Below are positions 26,258 through 34,387 of a DNA stretch of 64,000 nucleotides, piece by piece; position 1 is the first letter of the stretch, and every line of letters begins with the position of its first letter. A program made the translations under genes and the position numbers. The stretch covers positions 101,531 through 165,530 of the forward strand of contig DEWK01000019.1 of assembly GCA_002363615.1 (NCBI GenBank). The letters run 5' to 3'. Source of the stretch: Lachnospira sp. UBA3212. GTDB taxonomy: Bacteria > Bacillota > Clostridia > Lachnospirales > Lachnospiraceae. The notes under the pieces are model-generated. The model was not told the DNA's origin, did no database searches, and saw only the letters and a list, made by a program, of their open reading frames with translations.

Positions 26258-27115
26258 TTATTCCTTTTCCTTTACAGTCGTATTCCATGGATTTTCTAAA
26301 TCCGGATCCGTTGGGTCCCAACCGGCATAGGGAGAATCTGGAGAAATGGTTCCAAGGCTAGGAACCCCCAGTTCTCCGGCACTGGAAAGATCATCATAGA
26401 TTACTACCTGAGTGCCGGCAGGACAATTGTCATAAATCCACTTGGCATCTCGCACGCAAAGACGAATGCAGCCAAGGGAAGCAGGACTTCCTAAATCATT
26501 AAATTCCTCTGTAATTAAGGTGTCCTTATTGGTAGAAGAGTAGCAAACCGAGTGGAAGAGAATATGTCCCGTGATTCGGGTGGAATACTGGGCATAGGTA
26601 CCATCCACCATTTGATGCCATTCATACTGATCCGAGGTATAGTAAGTACCCGTAGGAGTAGAAGTATAAGGGTCTGCCACCGAACAGAGAAAAGCCAAAC
26701 ATGGAACGTCATAGGCCCCGTCATAGCTTAGGCCATAGACGGTAACACAGTTGGCAATCCGGTTAACCAAAATCTTATAAGGGTGGGCAGCATAGAAATT
26801 AATCTGATCCTTAAATTTTTCCTCCCACTCCTCTTGGTTTAAATCCTGATAAACATAGTTGGAGGATTTTGCCGGAATGGTCTCGGTTTCAGAAGAGGAT
26901 GCTTTCTTTTTCTTTTTTTTCTTTTTACTGGTACTTTCAGGCTCTGTGGTAGAGTCTTGTTCCAAATTGATCTGCTTGTCGGTGGCCTTACTGGTCAAAT
27001 ATCCCTGGTCAGAAGAATTCTTTGTAGAGTGTAAGACCCCGGCAGTAATGGCAAAGACCATCAAAAGAAGAATCGAAAGTAAGATGCTGATTAATAGTAG
27101 AGAAAGTTTTTTCAT
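26258..27115 (-). CDS. L,D-transpeptidase (YkuD domain), membrane-anchored
   Basis: A 285-aa cell-wall enzyme that cross-links peptidoglycan by 3-3 bonds or attaches proteins. One N-terminal membrane span (about 5-27) is followed by a Ser/Thr/Lys linker containing eight Lys in a row, then the YkuD domain (about 110-255). The active-site region is GHILFHSVCY followed by ASLGCIRLC, with the nucleophilic Cys; the usual SHGC appears as SLGC. Residues after 255 form a Pro/Asp-rich tail. The start follows AGGAAATC. It is probably in one unit with the RNase H gene. Confidence 0.9.
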   Translation of the reverse strand: MKKLSLLLISILLSILLLMVFAITAGVLHSTKNSSDQGYLTSKATDKQINLEQDSTTEPESTSKKKKKKKKASSSETETIPAKSSNYVYQDLNQEEWEEKFKDQINFYAAHPYKILVNRIANCVTVYGLSYDGAYDVPCLAFLCSVADPYTSTPTGTYYTSDQYEWHQMVDGTYAQYSTRITGHILFHSVCYSSTNKDTLITEEFNDLGSPASLGCIRLCVRDAKWIYDNCPAGTQVVIYDDLSSAGELGVPSLGTISPDSPYAGWDPTDPDLENPWNTTVKEKE

Positions 27116-27194
27116 AATGATTTCCTAAACATAGTTCCATTTTCTTTTCATTTGAAAAGATAGAATTAGTTTACTTGCAAGAGGGAGATTTTTC

Positions 27195-27230
27195 AAGTCA
27201 AATATGACTTAAGTCACATATCTTTGTGAC
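27195..27230. promoter_or_regulatory. Two adjacent palindromes upstream of the ABC/two-component operon
   Basis: AAGTCA-N4-TGACTT (27195-27210) and GTCACA-N6-TGTGAC (27213-27230) stand just upstream of a possible TTGCAC -35 (27234-27239). They are candidate binding sites for the LuxR-type regulator encoded at the end of this operon. The rest of the 182-base gap shows nothing else. Confidence 0.5.
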
Positions 27231-27297
27231 CTCTTGCACTTGGAAAAGAAGGAAAGATAAGGTATTTTAAGGATAAGAAAAAAATAGGGAGGTTCTT

Positions 27298-28239
27298 ATG
27301 AGCAAGCCAGTTGTGGAAATAAAAAATTTAGTCAAACGTTATGGAGACCAGTTAGCAGTGGATCATTTTTCCTTGCAGCTGGAAGAAGGAGAAATCTTGG
27401 GACTCCTGGGACCGAATGGTTCCGGAAAGACCACAACCCTTCACTGTCTTTTGGCTTTATTAAAATATGATAAGGGAGAGATTCAGGTATTTGGAAAAGA
27501 GATGACACCGGAATCCTATGACAGCAAAAAGAACATTGGGGTGGTGATGCAGAATGTAGCGGTGGTGGATACTCTTTCGGTGTATGAAAATGTTGATTTC
27601 TTCTGTGGGCTTTATATTAGGGATAAGGAAACTAGGAAGAAGTATGTGGAAGAAGCCATTGCTTTTGTTGGATTAGAGGAATATAAGAAATACCGGCCAA
27701 AGAAACTATCCGGGGGACTTCTTAGAAGACTTAACATTGCTTGTGGAATTGTCCATAAGCCGAAACTGATTATTTTCGATGAACCAACGGTAGCGGTGGA
27801 TCCTCAGTCAAGGAATGCGATTTTAGAGGGAATTCGAACCCTAAATCAAAGGGGAGCAAGTATTATCTACACCTCTCACTACATGGAGGAGGTAGAGGAA
27901 CTTTGTTCAAGAATCGTCATTATGGACAAGGGGAAAAATGTGGTTTCGGGAAGTGCCGCACAGTTAAAGACCTCCATCCGAAATAGTGAAACCGTAACGG
28001 TAGAAACCAAGAAGCTTGACCAGGAAATCCTAGAGGAAATTCGACAAATCAACCATGTCTATCAGGTGACGCAAAGTGGAGACAAACTTAAAATTAAGTG
28101 CGACGGAGGCAGTCACAACCTAGTTCATATCATGAATTATTTGATTGAAAAAAAGGTGGATTTTGGACGAGTAACTTCGGAACTTCCAACCTTAAACGAC
28201 GTATTTTTAGAGATAACAGGAAAGGAGTTGCGTGATTGA
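27298..28239 (+). CDS. ABC-2 transporter ATP-binding protein
   Basis: Cytoplasmic ATPase of 313 aa. Walker A is GPNGSGKTT (about 38-46), the signature LSGGLLRRLNIA, Walker B LIIFDEPTVAVD, and the switch His lies in YTSHYMEEVEE. The C-terminal extension (about 230-313) is the extra domain usual in drug or lipid exporters of the CcmA/NatA type. RBS AGGGAGG. It opens a five-gene unit (ATPase, two permeases, histidine kinase, response regulator) whose overlaps show co-transcription. Confidence 0.93.
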   Translation: MSKPVVEIKNLVKRYGDQLAVDHFSLQLEEGEILGLLGPNGSGKTTTLHCLLALLKYDKGEIQVFGKEMTPESYDSKKNIGVVMQNVAVVDTLSVYENVDFFCGLYIRDKETRKKYVEEAIAFVGLEEYKKYRPKKLSGGLLRRLNIACGIVHKPKLIIFDEPTVAVDPQSRNAILEGIRTLNQRGASIIYTSHYMEEVEELCSRIVIMDKGKNVVSGSAAQLKTSIRNSETVTVETKKLDQEILEEIRQINHVYQVTQSGDKLKIKCDGGSHNLVHIMNYLIEKKVDFGRVTSELPTLNDVFLEITGKELRD

Positions 28240-29381
28240 TGTTTACTCACGTCTTTTTATATAAATTAAAAGAGATGTTTCGCATGAAGTGGTGCATCGG
28301 TTGGAATCTGGTCTTTCCCATTGTGCTTGCCACAGCCTTTTACATGGGCTTTGGAAATTTCATTCGTGAAGGGGAAGAAAAAGAAGTAACCCAGGTGGCA
28401 GTGGTAAAGGAAAGCGACACTAGCTTTACCGAAATCCTAAAGCGGGTGGATTTCTTGGAAATCAAGTGGACCAAGGAAGAAGAAGCCAAAAGACTCTTAA
28501 AGAAGGGAAGGGTAGATGGTATTTTCTACGGGCCTAAGGCAGAGGGAGACCAGCCCAAGCTGGTGATCAATGAAAATGGAGTGGGACAAACCCTCCTTTC
28601 TCAGTTTCTGAAGTCCTATAATTTATCGGAATTTCAGGTGAAAACCTTGATGGAATCCGAAAAAGTGGAAGACATTTCTAAGGCTATTTCACTGGTAAGC
28701 CAAGAAGTAGAATACGGTGAGGAAATCACCGGTTTTGGAAGCTACAAAAAAGAGGAGGAAATCTCTCCTTACATGCAGTACTTCTTTGCCTTAATCGCCA
28801 TGGCAAGTTTATTTTCCGCTTGGCTTTCGGAGTTTATTTTAAAGGAGATGCTTGCAAGTCAGTCAGAAATAGGAAAGCGCTATGAGTGTGGTCCGATCAA
28901 AAGATCCATCACTATTTTAGCGGCAATCCTTGCCGGGTTTGTGATCGAAATCTTATGTAACGTGATTTTGGTTTGCTACATTCAGTTTGTTTTAAAATTA
29001 TCCTTCCATGCACCTTTATTTTATGTATTTTTCATTTCCTGTCTGGCCGGTACTTGTGGAATCGCCTTTGGAATTTTCTTTGGAATCCTTTGTGCGGGAA
29101 AAGAAAATCTAATGGTCACGATTCCCCTTACCTTTTCCATGATTTGTTCCTTCTTTAGTGGATTGATGGTGGGAAATATCCAGCAGTTAATTCAAAACAA
29201 GATGCCAATCATTAACAAAATAAATCCGGCAGCAGTTTTATCAGATGGTCTTTATTCCATTGGAACCTATGGATTAGGGAGAGAATACTGGGTGGATGTA
29301 GCCATTCTTTTGGGAATGACCTTTGCCTGCATACTAATTAGTTCAATCATCTTAAGGAGGAAGTCCTATGCCAGTCTTTAA
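28239..29381 (+). CDS. ABC-2 transporter permease
   Basis: A 380-aa permease with one N-terminal membrane span (about 20-40), a large extracytoplasmic domain (about 45-180) and five to six C-terminal spans, the ABC2_membrane_3 layout. The start is the ATG at 28239, overlapping the ATPase stop as TGATG, with AAAGGAG upstream. It probably forms a heterodimer with the next permease. Substrate unknown; export of a peptide antibiotic or lipid is a common role for such units. Confidence 0.88.
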   Translation: MFTHVFLYKLKEMFRMKWCIGWNLVFPIVLATAFYMGFGNFIREGEEKEVTQVAVVKESDTSFTEILKRVDFLEIKWTKEEEAKRLLKKGRVDGIFYGPKAEGDQPKLVINENGVGQTLLSQFLKSYNLSEFQVKTLMESEKVEDISKAISLVSQEVEYGEEITGFGSYKKEEEISPYMQYFFALIAMASLFSAWLSEFILKEMLASQSEIGKRYECGPIKRSITILAAILAGFVIEILCNVILVCYIQFVLKLSFHAPLFYVFFISCLAGTCGIAFGIFFGILCAGKENLMVTIPLTFSMICSFFSGLMVGNIQQLIQNKMPIINKINPAAVLSDGLYSIGTYGLGREYWVDVAILLGMTFACILISSIILRRKSYASL

Positions 29382-30531
29382 AGCATTTTTTAAAACCATC
29401 AAAGTCAGATTTTTAAGCATTGTGACCTACTTTATTATCTTCCTTATTTTTGGAAGTATGTCGGCAAATTCGAGCCGAACTGCTATGGAAGAAAAATTTC
29501 AAGAGGAAAAATTAAGCATTTACGTGGTGGACGAGGAAGAAAGCCCCCTAACTAAGGCCCTGATTGAAAGTCTTTCAAAGGATGAAAAGGTAGATGTGGA
29601 AACCGGAAAAAAGTGGACCGAACAGAAGGAATTTCAAAAAAAGGTCAACGACAATGTTCGCTTTTTCTATAGTTATGCCTTAATTTTAAGCAAGGGATTT
29701 TCGGAGAGGCATACCTATCAATTCATTATGGAACACGATGGAGTCGGAGGCTATGTCATCAATCAAAAGGTAGACGCCTTCTTAAAGTCCTATGAGATTT
29801 ACCTTGAGGCAGGAATGGAGGAGGCAGAGGCCCTGCAAATGACTCAAAGGACCTTAGGGGAAATCGGAGAAAGCCAGATTGAACTTACCGGAGAAAATAA
29901 GCAATCTGATAGTCGAGGATCACTTTATTCCTTCTTTTCTTTCCTTCCTTATTCCCTTGGAATGCTAATGTGTATCGGAATCGGCCTGGTCCTTGCAGAA
30001 CTTGCAGGAGATTGCTTAAGCCTAAGAATTCAGGCATCTGCCATGTCATTTTTGAAAAATAAAATGGAAATTATTGGAGCCATGTTAGTATATGGTCTTG
30101 CTACCCTTTTGATTTTGTTGTTGATTATTTTTCTACAGTCCCTGGGGGATCCGGACCTATGGAAAGCCGGCTACTATATTTTAAATAGTCTTTTCCTTTT
30201 ATTATTTTCATTGGCACTTTCCTATTTTCTTAGTTCATTGACGAAAGATAATGGTATAATAAATATGGTTTCCAATATGCTTACCTTGGGGATGAGTTTT
30301 ACCTGCGGCGTGTTCGTTCCCCTGGAGTATTTGGGAGATGGAGTCATCAAAGGGGCTCATTTCCTTCCTTACTACTGGTATATAAGGGCTTGTGAGATCG
30401 TAAATCAGGCTAAGGGATCCCAAATTTTTTCCGGAGACTATTTGATTTGTCTGCTTATTCTTACGCTCTTTGCAGTGGTATTTTTAGTCGCAGGAATGAT
30501 TGCAGGAAAAGTAAAGGAATCACATTCATGA
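29368..30531 (+). CDS. ABC-2 transporter permease
   Basis: A 387-aa paralogue of the preceding permease: an N-terminal span (about 13-33), an extracytoplasmic domain (about 35-190) and a C-terminal block of six spans ending VFLVAGMIAGKVKE. RBS AAGGAGGAAGTCCT lies inside the upstream gene, and the genes overlap by 14 bases. Its stop overlaps the kinase start (ATGA). Confidence 0.88.
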   Translation: MPVFKAFFKTIKVRFLSIVTYFIIFLIFGSMSANSSRTAMEEKFQEEKLSIYVVDEEESPLTKALIESLSKDEKVDVETGKKWTEQKEFQKKVNDNVRFFYSYALILSKGFSERHTYQFIMEHDGVGGYVINQKVDAFLKSYEIYLEAGMEEAEALQMTQRTLGEIGESQIELTGENKQSDSRGSLYSFFSFLPYSLGMLMCIGIGLVLAELAGDCLSLRIQASAMSFLKNKMEIIGAMLVYGLATLLILLLIIFLQSLGDPDLWKAGYYILNSLFLLLFSLALSYFLSSLTKDNGIINMVSNMLTLGMSFTCGVFVPLEYLGDGVIKGAHFLPYYWYIRACEIVNQAKGSQIFSGDYLICLLILTLFAVVFLVAGMIAGKVKESHS

Positions 30532-31526
30532 AAGACCAGCTAATAGCAAAAGGAATAATATGGTTCACACTGGAGATGATCCTTATGACAGAAGGGGTGA
30601 CTACCAAAATGGTAATCACTTCCCTCTGTCTTTTTGTGCTTTTTGAAATTTCCCTTTTAACAAAGGGCATTTTTTCCTACCTGAGTTTTGCGGGAGGCTT
30701 TCTTACTTGCTTTTTACTAACTTCCGGCAGGGGACGTTTGGAACTGGGAATCATTTTCCTACTATCCTGCCTCATCCTTTTTTTCCTCTGGGAAAATGAG
30801 AATTTAAAAAGGAACAGCTACCAAAAGGCAGATCAAAGTCGAGAGTTGGAAATGAGGCTTCGAAAACAAAATCGAGCCTTGATTTTAGAACAAAATAATG
30901 AGATTCACCTGGCTACCATGAAGGAAAGAACCCGGATTGCCAGGGAGATTCATGATCATGTGGGCCACCTACTATCCAGATCCCTGATTTTGCTTGGGGC
31001 CATTCGCACCATTAGCAAGGATGAATTAGTCAACCAAAAGATGGATCTTTTAGATCAGACCTTGGACCAGGCCATGAAGCAGATGCGACAAAGTGTCCAT
31101 GACCTTCGGGATGACTCCATTGATTTAGAGGGAAACATAAAGGACTGTGTGGCAAAACTGGAAAATACCGGAAACTGTCAGGTGGTCTTAGATGTGGACC
31201 CGGATCTTACCATGGAAAAAGACATGAAAATGGCTATTATAGCCATTCTTCGGGAGGCAACCTCTAATTACATAAAGCACAGCCGGGGAGACCGGGTAAG
31301 AATCACCATTCATGAGCATCCCGGTTTTCTGTGCCTTTCCGTGGAGGATAATGGAAGTCTGACTTTGGAGGAAATTCAAAAGCTTCAAAGCGGTCTCCTA
31401 GAGGAATCCGGTATGGGACTTTCTAATATTAAGGAGCGGGCAAGGGCCTTAGGAGGTCATGCGGAATTTATGACAGAAGGGGGATTTACCGTGTTCGTAA
31501 ATCTACCAAAAAACAGGAAGGAATAA
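30528..31526 (+). CDS. Sensor histidine kinase, NarL/DesK type
   Basis: A 332-aa membrane kinase. Three or four short membrane spans in the first 85 residues leave almost no extracellular domain, the pattern of kinases that sense through the membrane or a partner transporter. A coiled coil leads to the HisKA_3 motif RIAREIHDHVGH (phospho-acceptor His at about 142). An HATPase domain with EATSNYIKHS (N box), VEDNGS (G1) and GMGLSNIKERA (G2) follows. The start at 30528 overlaps the permease stop; an in-frame extension back to 30447 lies inside that permease gene. It works with the next gene's regulator. Confidence 0.92.
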   Translation: MKDQLIAKGIIWFTLEMILMTEGVTTKMVITSLCLFVLFEISLLTKGIFSYLSFAGGFLTCFLLTSGRGRLELGIIFLLSCLILFFLWENENLKRNSYQKADQSRELEMRLRKQNRALILEQNNEIHLATMKERTRIAREIHDHVGHLLSRSLILLGAIRTISKDELVNQKMDLLDQTLDQAMKQMRQSVHDLRDDSIDLEGNIKDCVAKLENTGNCQVVLDVDPDLTMEKDMKMAIIAILREATSNYIKHSRGDRVRITIHEHPGFLCLSVEDNGSLTLEEIQKLQSGLLEESGMGLSNIKERARALGGHAEFMTEGGFTVFVNLPKNRKE

Positions 31527-31528
31527 AG

Positions 31529-32170
31529 ATGGAGCAGAAAAAAGTATTAATTGTGGACGATGATGAACTTGTGGTAATGTCTCTGGAAATGATTTTGGAA
31601 GCGGAAGAAGATTTCGAGGTTGTAGGCAAGGGCTATAGCGGTAGGGATGCCATTTCCCTATATCAAAAGACCAAGCCGGACATCTTGCTGATGGATATCC
31701 GCATGTCTGATATCAACGGTCTAGAGGCGGCAGAGGCAATTTTAAAGGAACATAGGGATGCAAGGATCTTGTTTTTAACCACATTTTCAGATGATGAATA
31801 TATTATCAAGGCCCTGTCTCTTGGGGTGAAGGGCTATCTCTTAAAGCAGGATTATCGAAGCATCGCCTCCTCCCTAACCGCAATCTTAGAGGGACAAAAT
31901 GTGTTTGGAGGAGCCGTGGTGGAAAAACTCCCTAGCCTTTTATCCGGTCCAAAGGAAGAGAAGACCAAAAACCCATATGAGGCGGCGGATATTTCGGAAA
32001 AGGAATATGAGATAATTCAACTTGTGGCTAAGGGCATGACCAATAAGGAAATCGCAGACAAGGTTTTTCTTTCGGAAGGTACGGTGAAAAACTATATTAG
32101 TGGAATCCTAGATAAGCTGGAACTAAGGGACCGAACTCAGTTGGCTGTTTTTTACCTAAGTGGTAGTTGA
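31529..32170 (+). CDS. Response regulator, NarL/LuxR family
   Basis: A 213-aa two-domain regulator. The receiver domain (about 1-120) has acidic residues VDDDE, the phospho-acceptor Asp-56 in LLMDIRM, and Lys in GYLLKQD. The LuxR-type DNA-binding domain (about 150-210) reads ISEKEYEIIQLVAKGMTNKEIADKVFLSEGTVKNYI in pieces. It starts two bases after the kinase stop. Its target is probably its own operon, where two palindromes precede the promoter. Confidence 0.93.
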   Translation: MEQKKVLIVDDDELVVMSLEMILEAEEDFEVVGKGYSGRDAISLYQKTKPDILLMDIRMSDINGLEAAEAILKEHRDARILFLTTFSDDEYIIKALSLGVKGYLLKQDYRSIASSLTAILEGQNVFGGAVVEKLPSLLSGPKEEKTKNPYEAADISEKEYEIIQLVAKGMTNKEIADKVFLSEGTVKNYISGILDKLELRDRTQLAVFYLSGS

Positions 32171-32194
32171 TTTTTTTAACTTAAAAAGAACCAC

Positions 32195-32224
32195 TTGCCA
32201 CATAGCTTGTTATCATGTTATAAT
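32195..32224 (+). promoter_or_regulatory. glnA promoter
   Basis: TTGCCA (32195-32200), 18 bases, TATAAT (32219-32224). Confidence 0.75.
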
Positions 32225-32235
32225 TTTCACCAGAG

Positions 32236-32275
32236 CAAGGGCGTTCTTTCATTTGTGAAAGTACGCTCTTTTTTA
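32236..32275 (+). terminator. Leader terminator upstream of glnA
   Basis: Hairpin pairing AGGGCGTTCTTTCA with TGAAAGTACGCTCT followed by six T, starting only about 5-10 bases after the predicted transcription start. It lies between promoter and gene, so it probably acts as an attenuator; it can be read as a CTTTC/GAAAG stem with hexaloop ATTTGT. It could also simply end the preceding operon. Confidence 0.7.
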
Positions 32276-32318
32276 CTAGATAGAAATTTTTAAGTGTTTT
32301 TTATAAAGGAGAAGAATT

Positions 32319-33641
32319 ATGAAGTACACAAAGGAGAGTATTTTGCAAATTTGTGAGGAAGAGGATGTTGAGTTTATTCGTATGCAATTTACCAACAGTC
32401 AGGGAATCATGAAAAACATTGCTATTACATCAAGTCAGTTGGAGAAGGCTTTAAACAACGAGATTTTGTTTGATTCCTCTTCTGTAGATGGCTTTTATCA
32501 GCCGGAGGCAGCAGAGATGTATCTCTATCCGGACTTAGACACATTTACCATTTTCCCATGGCGTCCCCAGCAGGGAAAGGTTGCCCGTCTGATCTGTGAT
32601 GTGATGAAACAGGATGGAAGCCCTTATGAAGGAGACCCAAGAGGGGCCTTAAAGCGGGCCATTGCCCATGCCAAGGAACTGGGCTATACCTTCCGGGTAG
32701 GTCCGGAACTGGAGTTTTTCCTTTTCCACACCGATGAAAATGCCCTTCCAACTACCGTTACCCATGAGAAGGCTGGTTATTTTGACATTGCACCTTTGGA
32801 CTTTGGTGAGAACGCCAGACGTGACATTGTTTTGACCTTGGAAGATATGGGCTTTGAAATCAAGTCTTCTCACCATGAGCATGCACCAGCCCAGCACGAA
32901 ATTGACTTTACTGAAGAGGAAGCTTTGGTAACCGCAGACCAGATTATGACCTTTAAGATGGCAGTGAAGTCGGTTGCCCAAAGACACGGTCTTCATGCAA
33001 CCTTTATGCCAAAGCCTTTAAACAAAGAGGCTGGTTCCGGTATGCATTTAAAGATGGCTCTTTTCAAGGATGGTAAGAATATTTTCACGGATTCAAATGA
33101 TGAGTGCCGACTTAGCAAGGAAGCGTATCAGTTTATCTCAGGTCTTCTTGCTAAGATCAAGGAGATTACTGTTTTTGCAAATCCACTGGTTAATTCTTAC
33201 AAGCGTTTGGTTGGAGGCGAGGATGCGCCTTTAAATATTTCTTGGTCCAACAAGAGAAGATGTCCACTCCTTCGAGTGCCATTTACCACCGAGGACGGAA
33301 GTGTGCTTGAACTTCGTAGTCCGGACCCATCTGCAAATCCATACCTCCTCTTGGCCCTTGTTTTAGAGGCAGGTCTTTATGGAATCGAGCACAATCTTGC
33401 ATCGGTGGAACCTGTAAATGGTGATCTCACCGACTTAATCAAGGGTGGAGCCTATGAAATTGACAAGCTTCCACAAAACCTTGGAGATGCGCTTTATTTT
33501 GCAAAGAAGAGTGATTTTGATAAGGCAGTTCTTACCGAACACTTAGTAACTACTTATACAACCATGAAGGAACGGGAATGGGATGAGTATCGTTCCTTTG
33601 TAACTCAATGGGAAATCGATAACTATCTTGGAATTTACTAA
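32319..33641 (+). CDS. glnA: Glutamine synthetase type I
   Basis: Makes glutamine from glutamate, ammonia and ATP; cytoplasmic dodecamer. At 440 aa it is the shorter GSI-alpha form typical of Firmicutes. Signature blocks are DGSSVDGF-like (FDSSSVDGFY), FRVGPELEFFLF, HEHAPAQHEIDF, GSGMHLKMAL and the LRVPFTTEDGSVLELRSPDPSANPYL region (quoted in part: ELRSPDPSANPYL). RBS AAAGGAGAAG. The ANTAR-domain gene 17 bases downstream and a leader terminator upstream suggest control by antitermination. Confidence 0.96.
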   Translation: MKYTKESILQICEEEDVEFIRMQFTNSQGIMKNIAITSSQLEKALNNEILFDSSSVDGFYQPEAAEMYLYPDLDTFTIFPWRPQQGKVARLICDVMKQDGSPYEGDPRGALKRAIAHAKELGYTFRVGPELEFFLFHTDENALPTTVTHEKAGYFDIAPLDFGENARRDIVLTLEDMGFEIKSSHHEHAPAQHEIDFTEEEALVTADQIMTFKMAVKSVAQRHGLHATFMPKPLNKEAGSGMHLKMALFKDGKNIFTDSNDECRLSKEAYQFISGLLAKIKEITVFANPLVNSYKRLVGGEDAPLNISWSNKRRCPLLRVPFTTEDGSVLELRSPDPSANPYLLLALVLEAGLYGIEHNLASVEPVNGDLTDLIKGGAYEIDKLPQNLGDALYFAKKSDFDKAVLTEHLVTTYTTMKEREWDEYRSFVTQWEIDNYLGIY

Positions 33642-33658
33642 AAAAGAGTGGGGATTCT

Positions 33659-34210
33659 ATGGCAAATATTATTATTGCCTTCCCGAAGCTGGAGGAGGCC
33701 GAAAAAATAAAAAAATTATTTTTATATAATGGCTATTACGTAGATACGGTGTGTACTACCGGTGACCAGGTCCTCGCCAGCGCTGACCGTCTGGGCTCGG
33801 GGGTCATTGTCTGCGGCTATTGCCTTGCTGACACCACCTACCTTCGTATTAGCGAGGACAAACCGGCTGGCTTTGAAATGCTCTTAATCACCGGTCGTGC
33901 TCATGCCTTAGAATGCCAGGAGAATGGAATTATGTGTCTGGTCTCCCCTTTCCGTGGAATGGACCTGGTACGATCTTTGGAAGTCTTAATCCAAAATGTG
34001 GAATCCAAGCGCCGGCGGGCAAGGCGTAAACCTACCCAGCGAAACGAGCGAGAACAGAAGCTAATTGATGACGCAAAGCTTCTTCTAATCGAAAAGAACA
34101 ACATGACGGAGCAGGAATCTCATCGCTACCTGCAAAAGAACGCCATGGATCAAGGACTTTCTTTGGTAGAATACAGTCGAATCGTCCTTGAAATCATGTA
34201 TCGTGAATAA
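33659..34210 (+). CDS. ANTAR-domain response-regulator-like antiterminator
   Basis: A 183-aa protein: a receiver-like N-terminal domain (about 1-115) and a C-terminal ANTAR RNA-binding domain (about 125-180, EREQKLIDDAKLLLIEKNN then EQESHRYLQKNAMDQ). The receiver lacks the usual DD pair after the first strand (IIAFPKLEE), so it may not be phosphorylated in the normal way. ANTAR proteins bind paired hairpins overlapping terminators in nitrogen genes. In Clostridium an equivalent gene downstream of glnA is called nitR/glnR. The likely target is the glnA leader. Function by family and context. Confidence 0.85.
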   Translation: MANIIIAFPKLEEAEKIKKLFLYNGYYVDTVCTTGDQVLASADRLGSGVIVCGYCLADTTYLRISEDKPAGFEMLLITGRAHALECQENGIMCLVSPFRGMDLVRSLEVLIQNVESKRRRARRKPTQRNEREQKLIDDAKLLLIEKNNMTEQESHRYLQKNAMDQGLSLVEYSRIVLEIMYRE

Positions 34211-34222
34211 AAGCAAGCAGCA

Positions 34223-34255
34223 AGCGACAATCCCTTTGAGATTGCCGCTTTTTTC
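34223..34255 (+). terminator. Terminator after the ANTAR gene
   Basis: AGCGACAATC and GATTGCCGCT pair (one mismatch) and are followed by six T. Confidence 0.88.
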
Positions 34256-34348
34256 TTGTTTTTTGTGCTGGTTGGGCAACCATTCCGTTAAGCTTGCTAG
34301 GGAGGAAGAGTTACCTGTCACCGAAGTGTCATTTTGAGTTGCTATACT
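34223..34348 (+). repeat. Duplicated intergenic segment, left copy
   Basis: Two blocks recur about 3.3 kb downstream in the same order: a 27-base block (34223-34249, the terminator left part) and a 33-base block (34316-34348) containing TGTCAC-N5-TGTCAT and an extended -10 (TGC-TATACT). The right copy is at 37571-37661. Confidence 0.7.
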
Positions 34349-34387
34349 AAAAACAACAAGTTAATCAGGGATTAAAGGAGGGTTTGT

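Noticed and set aside
27213..27230. Possible CRP-type site.
   Set aside because: The half sites are inverted relative to the CRP/FNR consensus (TGTGA-N6-TCACA would be required).
30447..30527. Extended N-terminus of the histidine kinase.
   Set aside because: It lies inside the upstream permease gene; the coupled ATGA start at 30528 is better.
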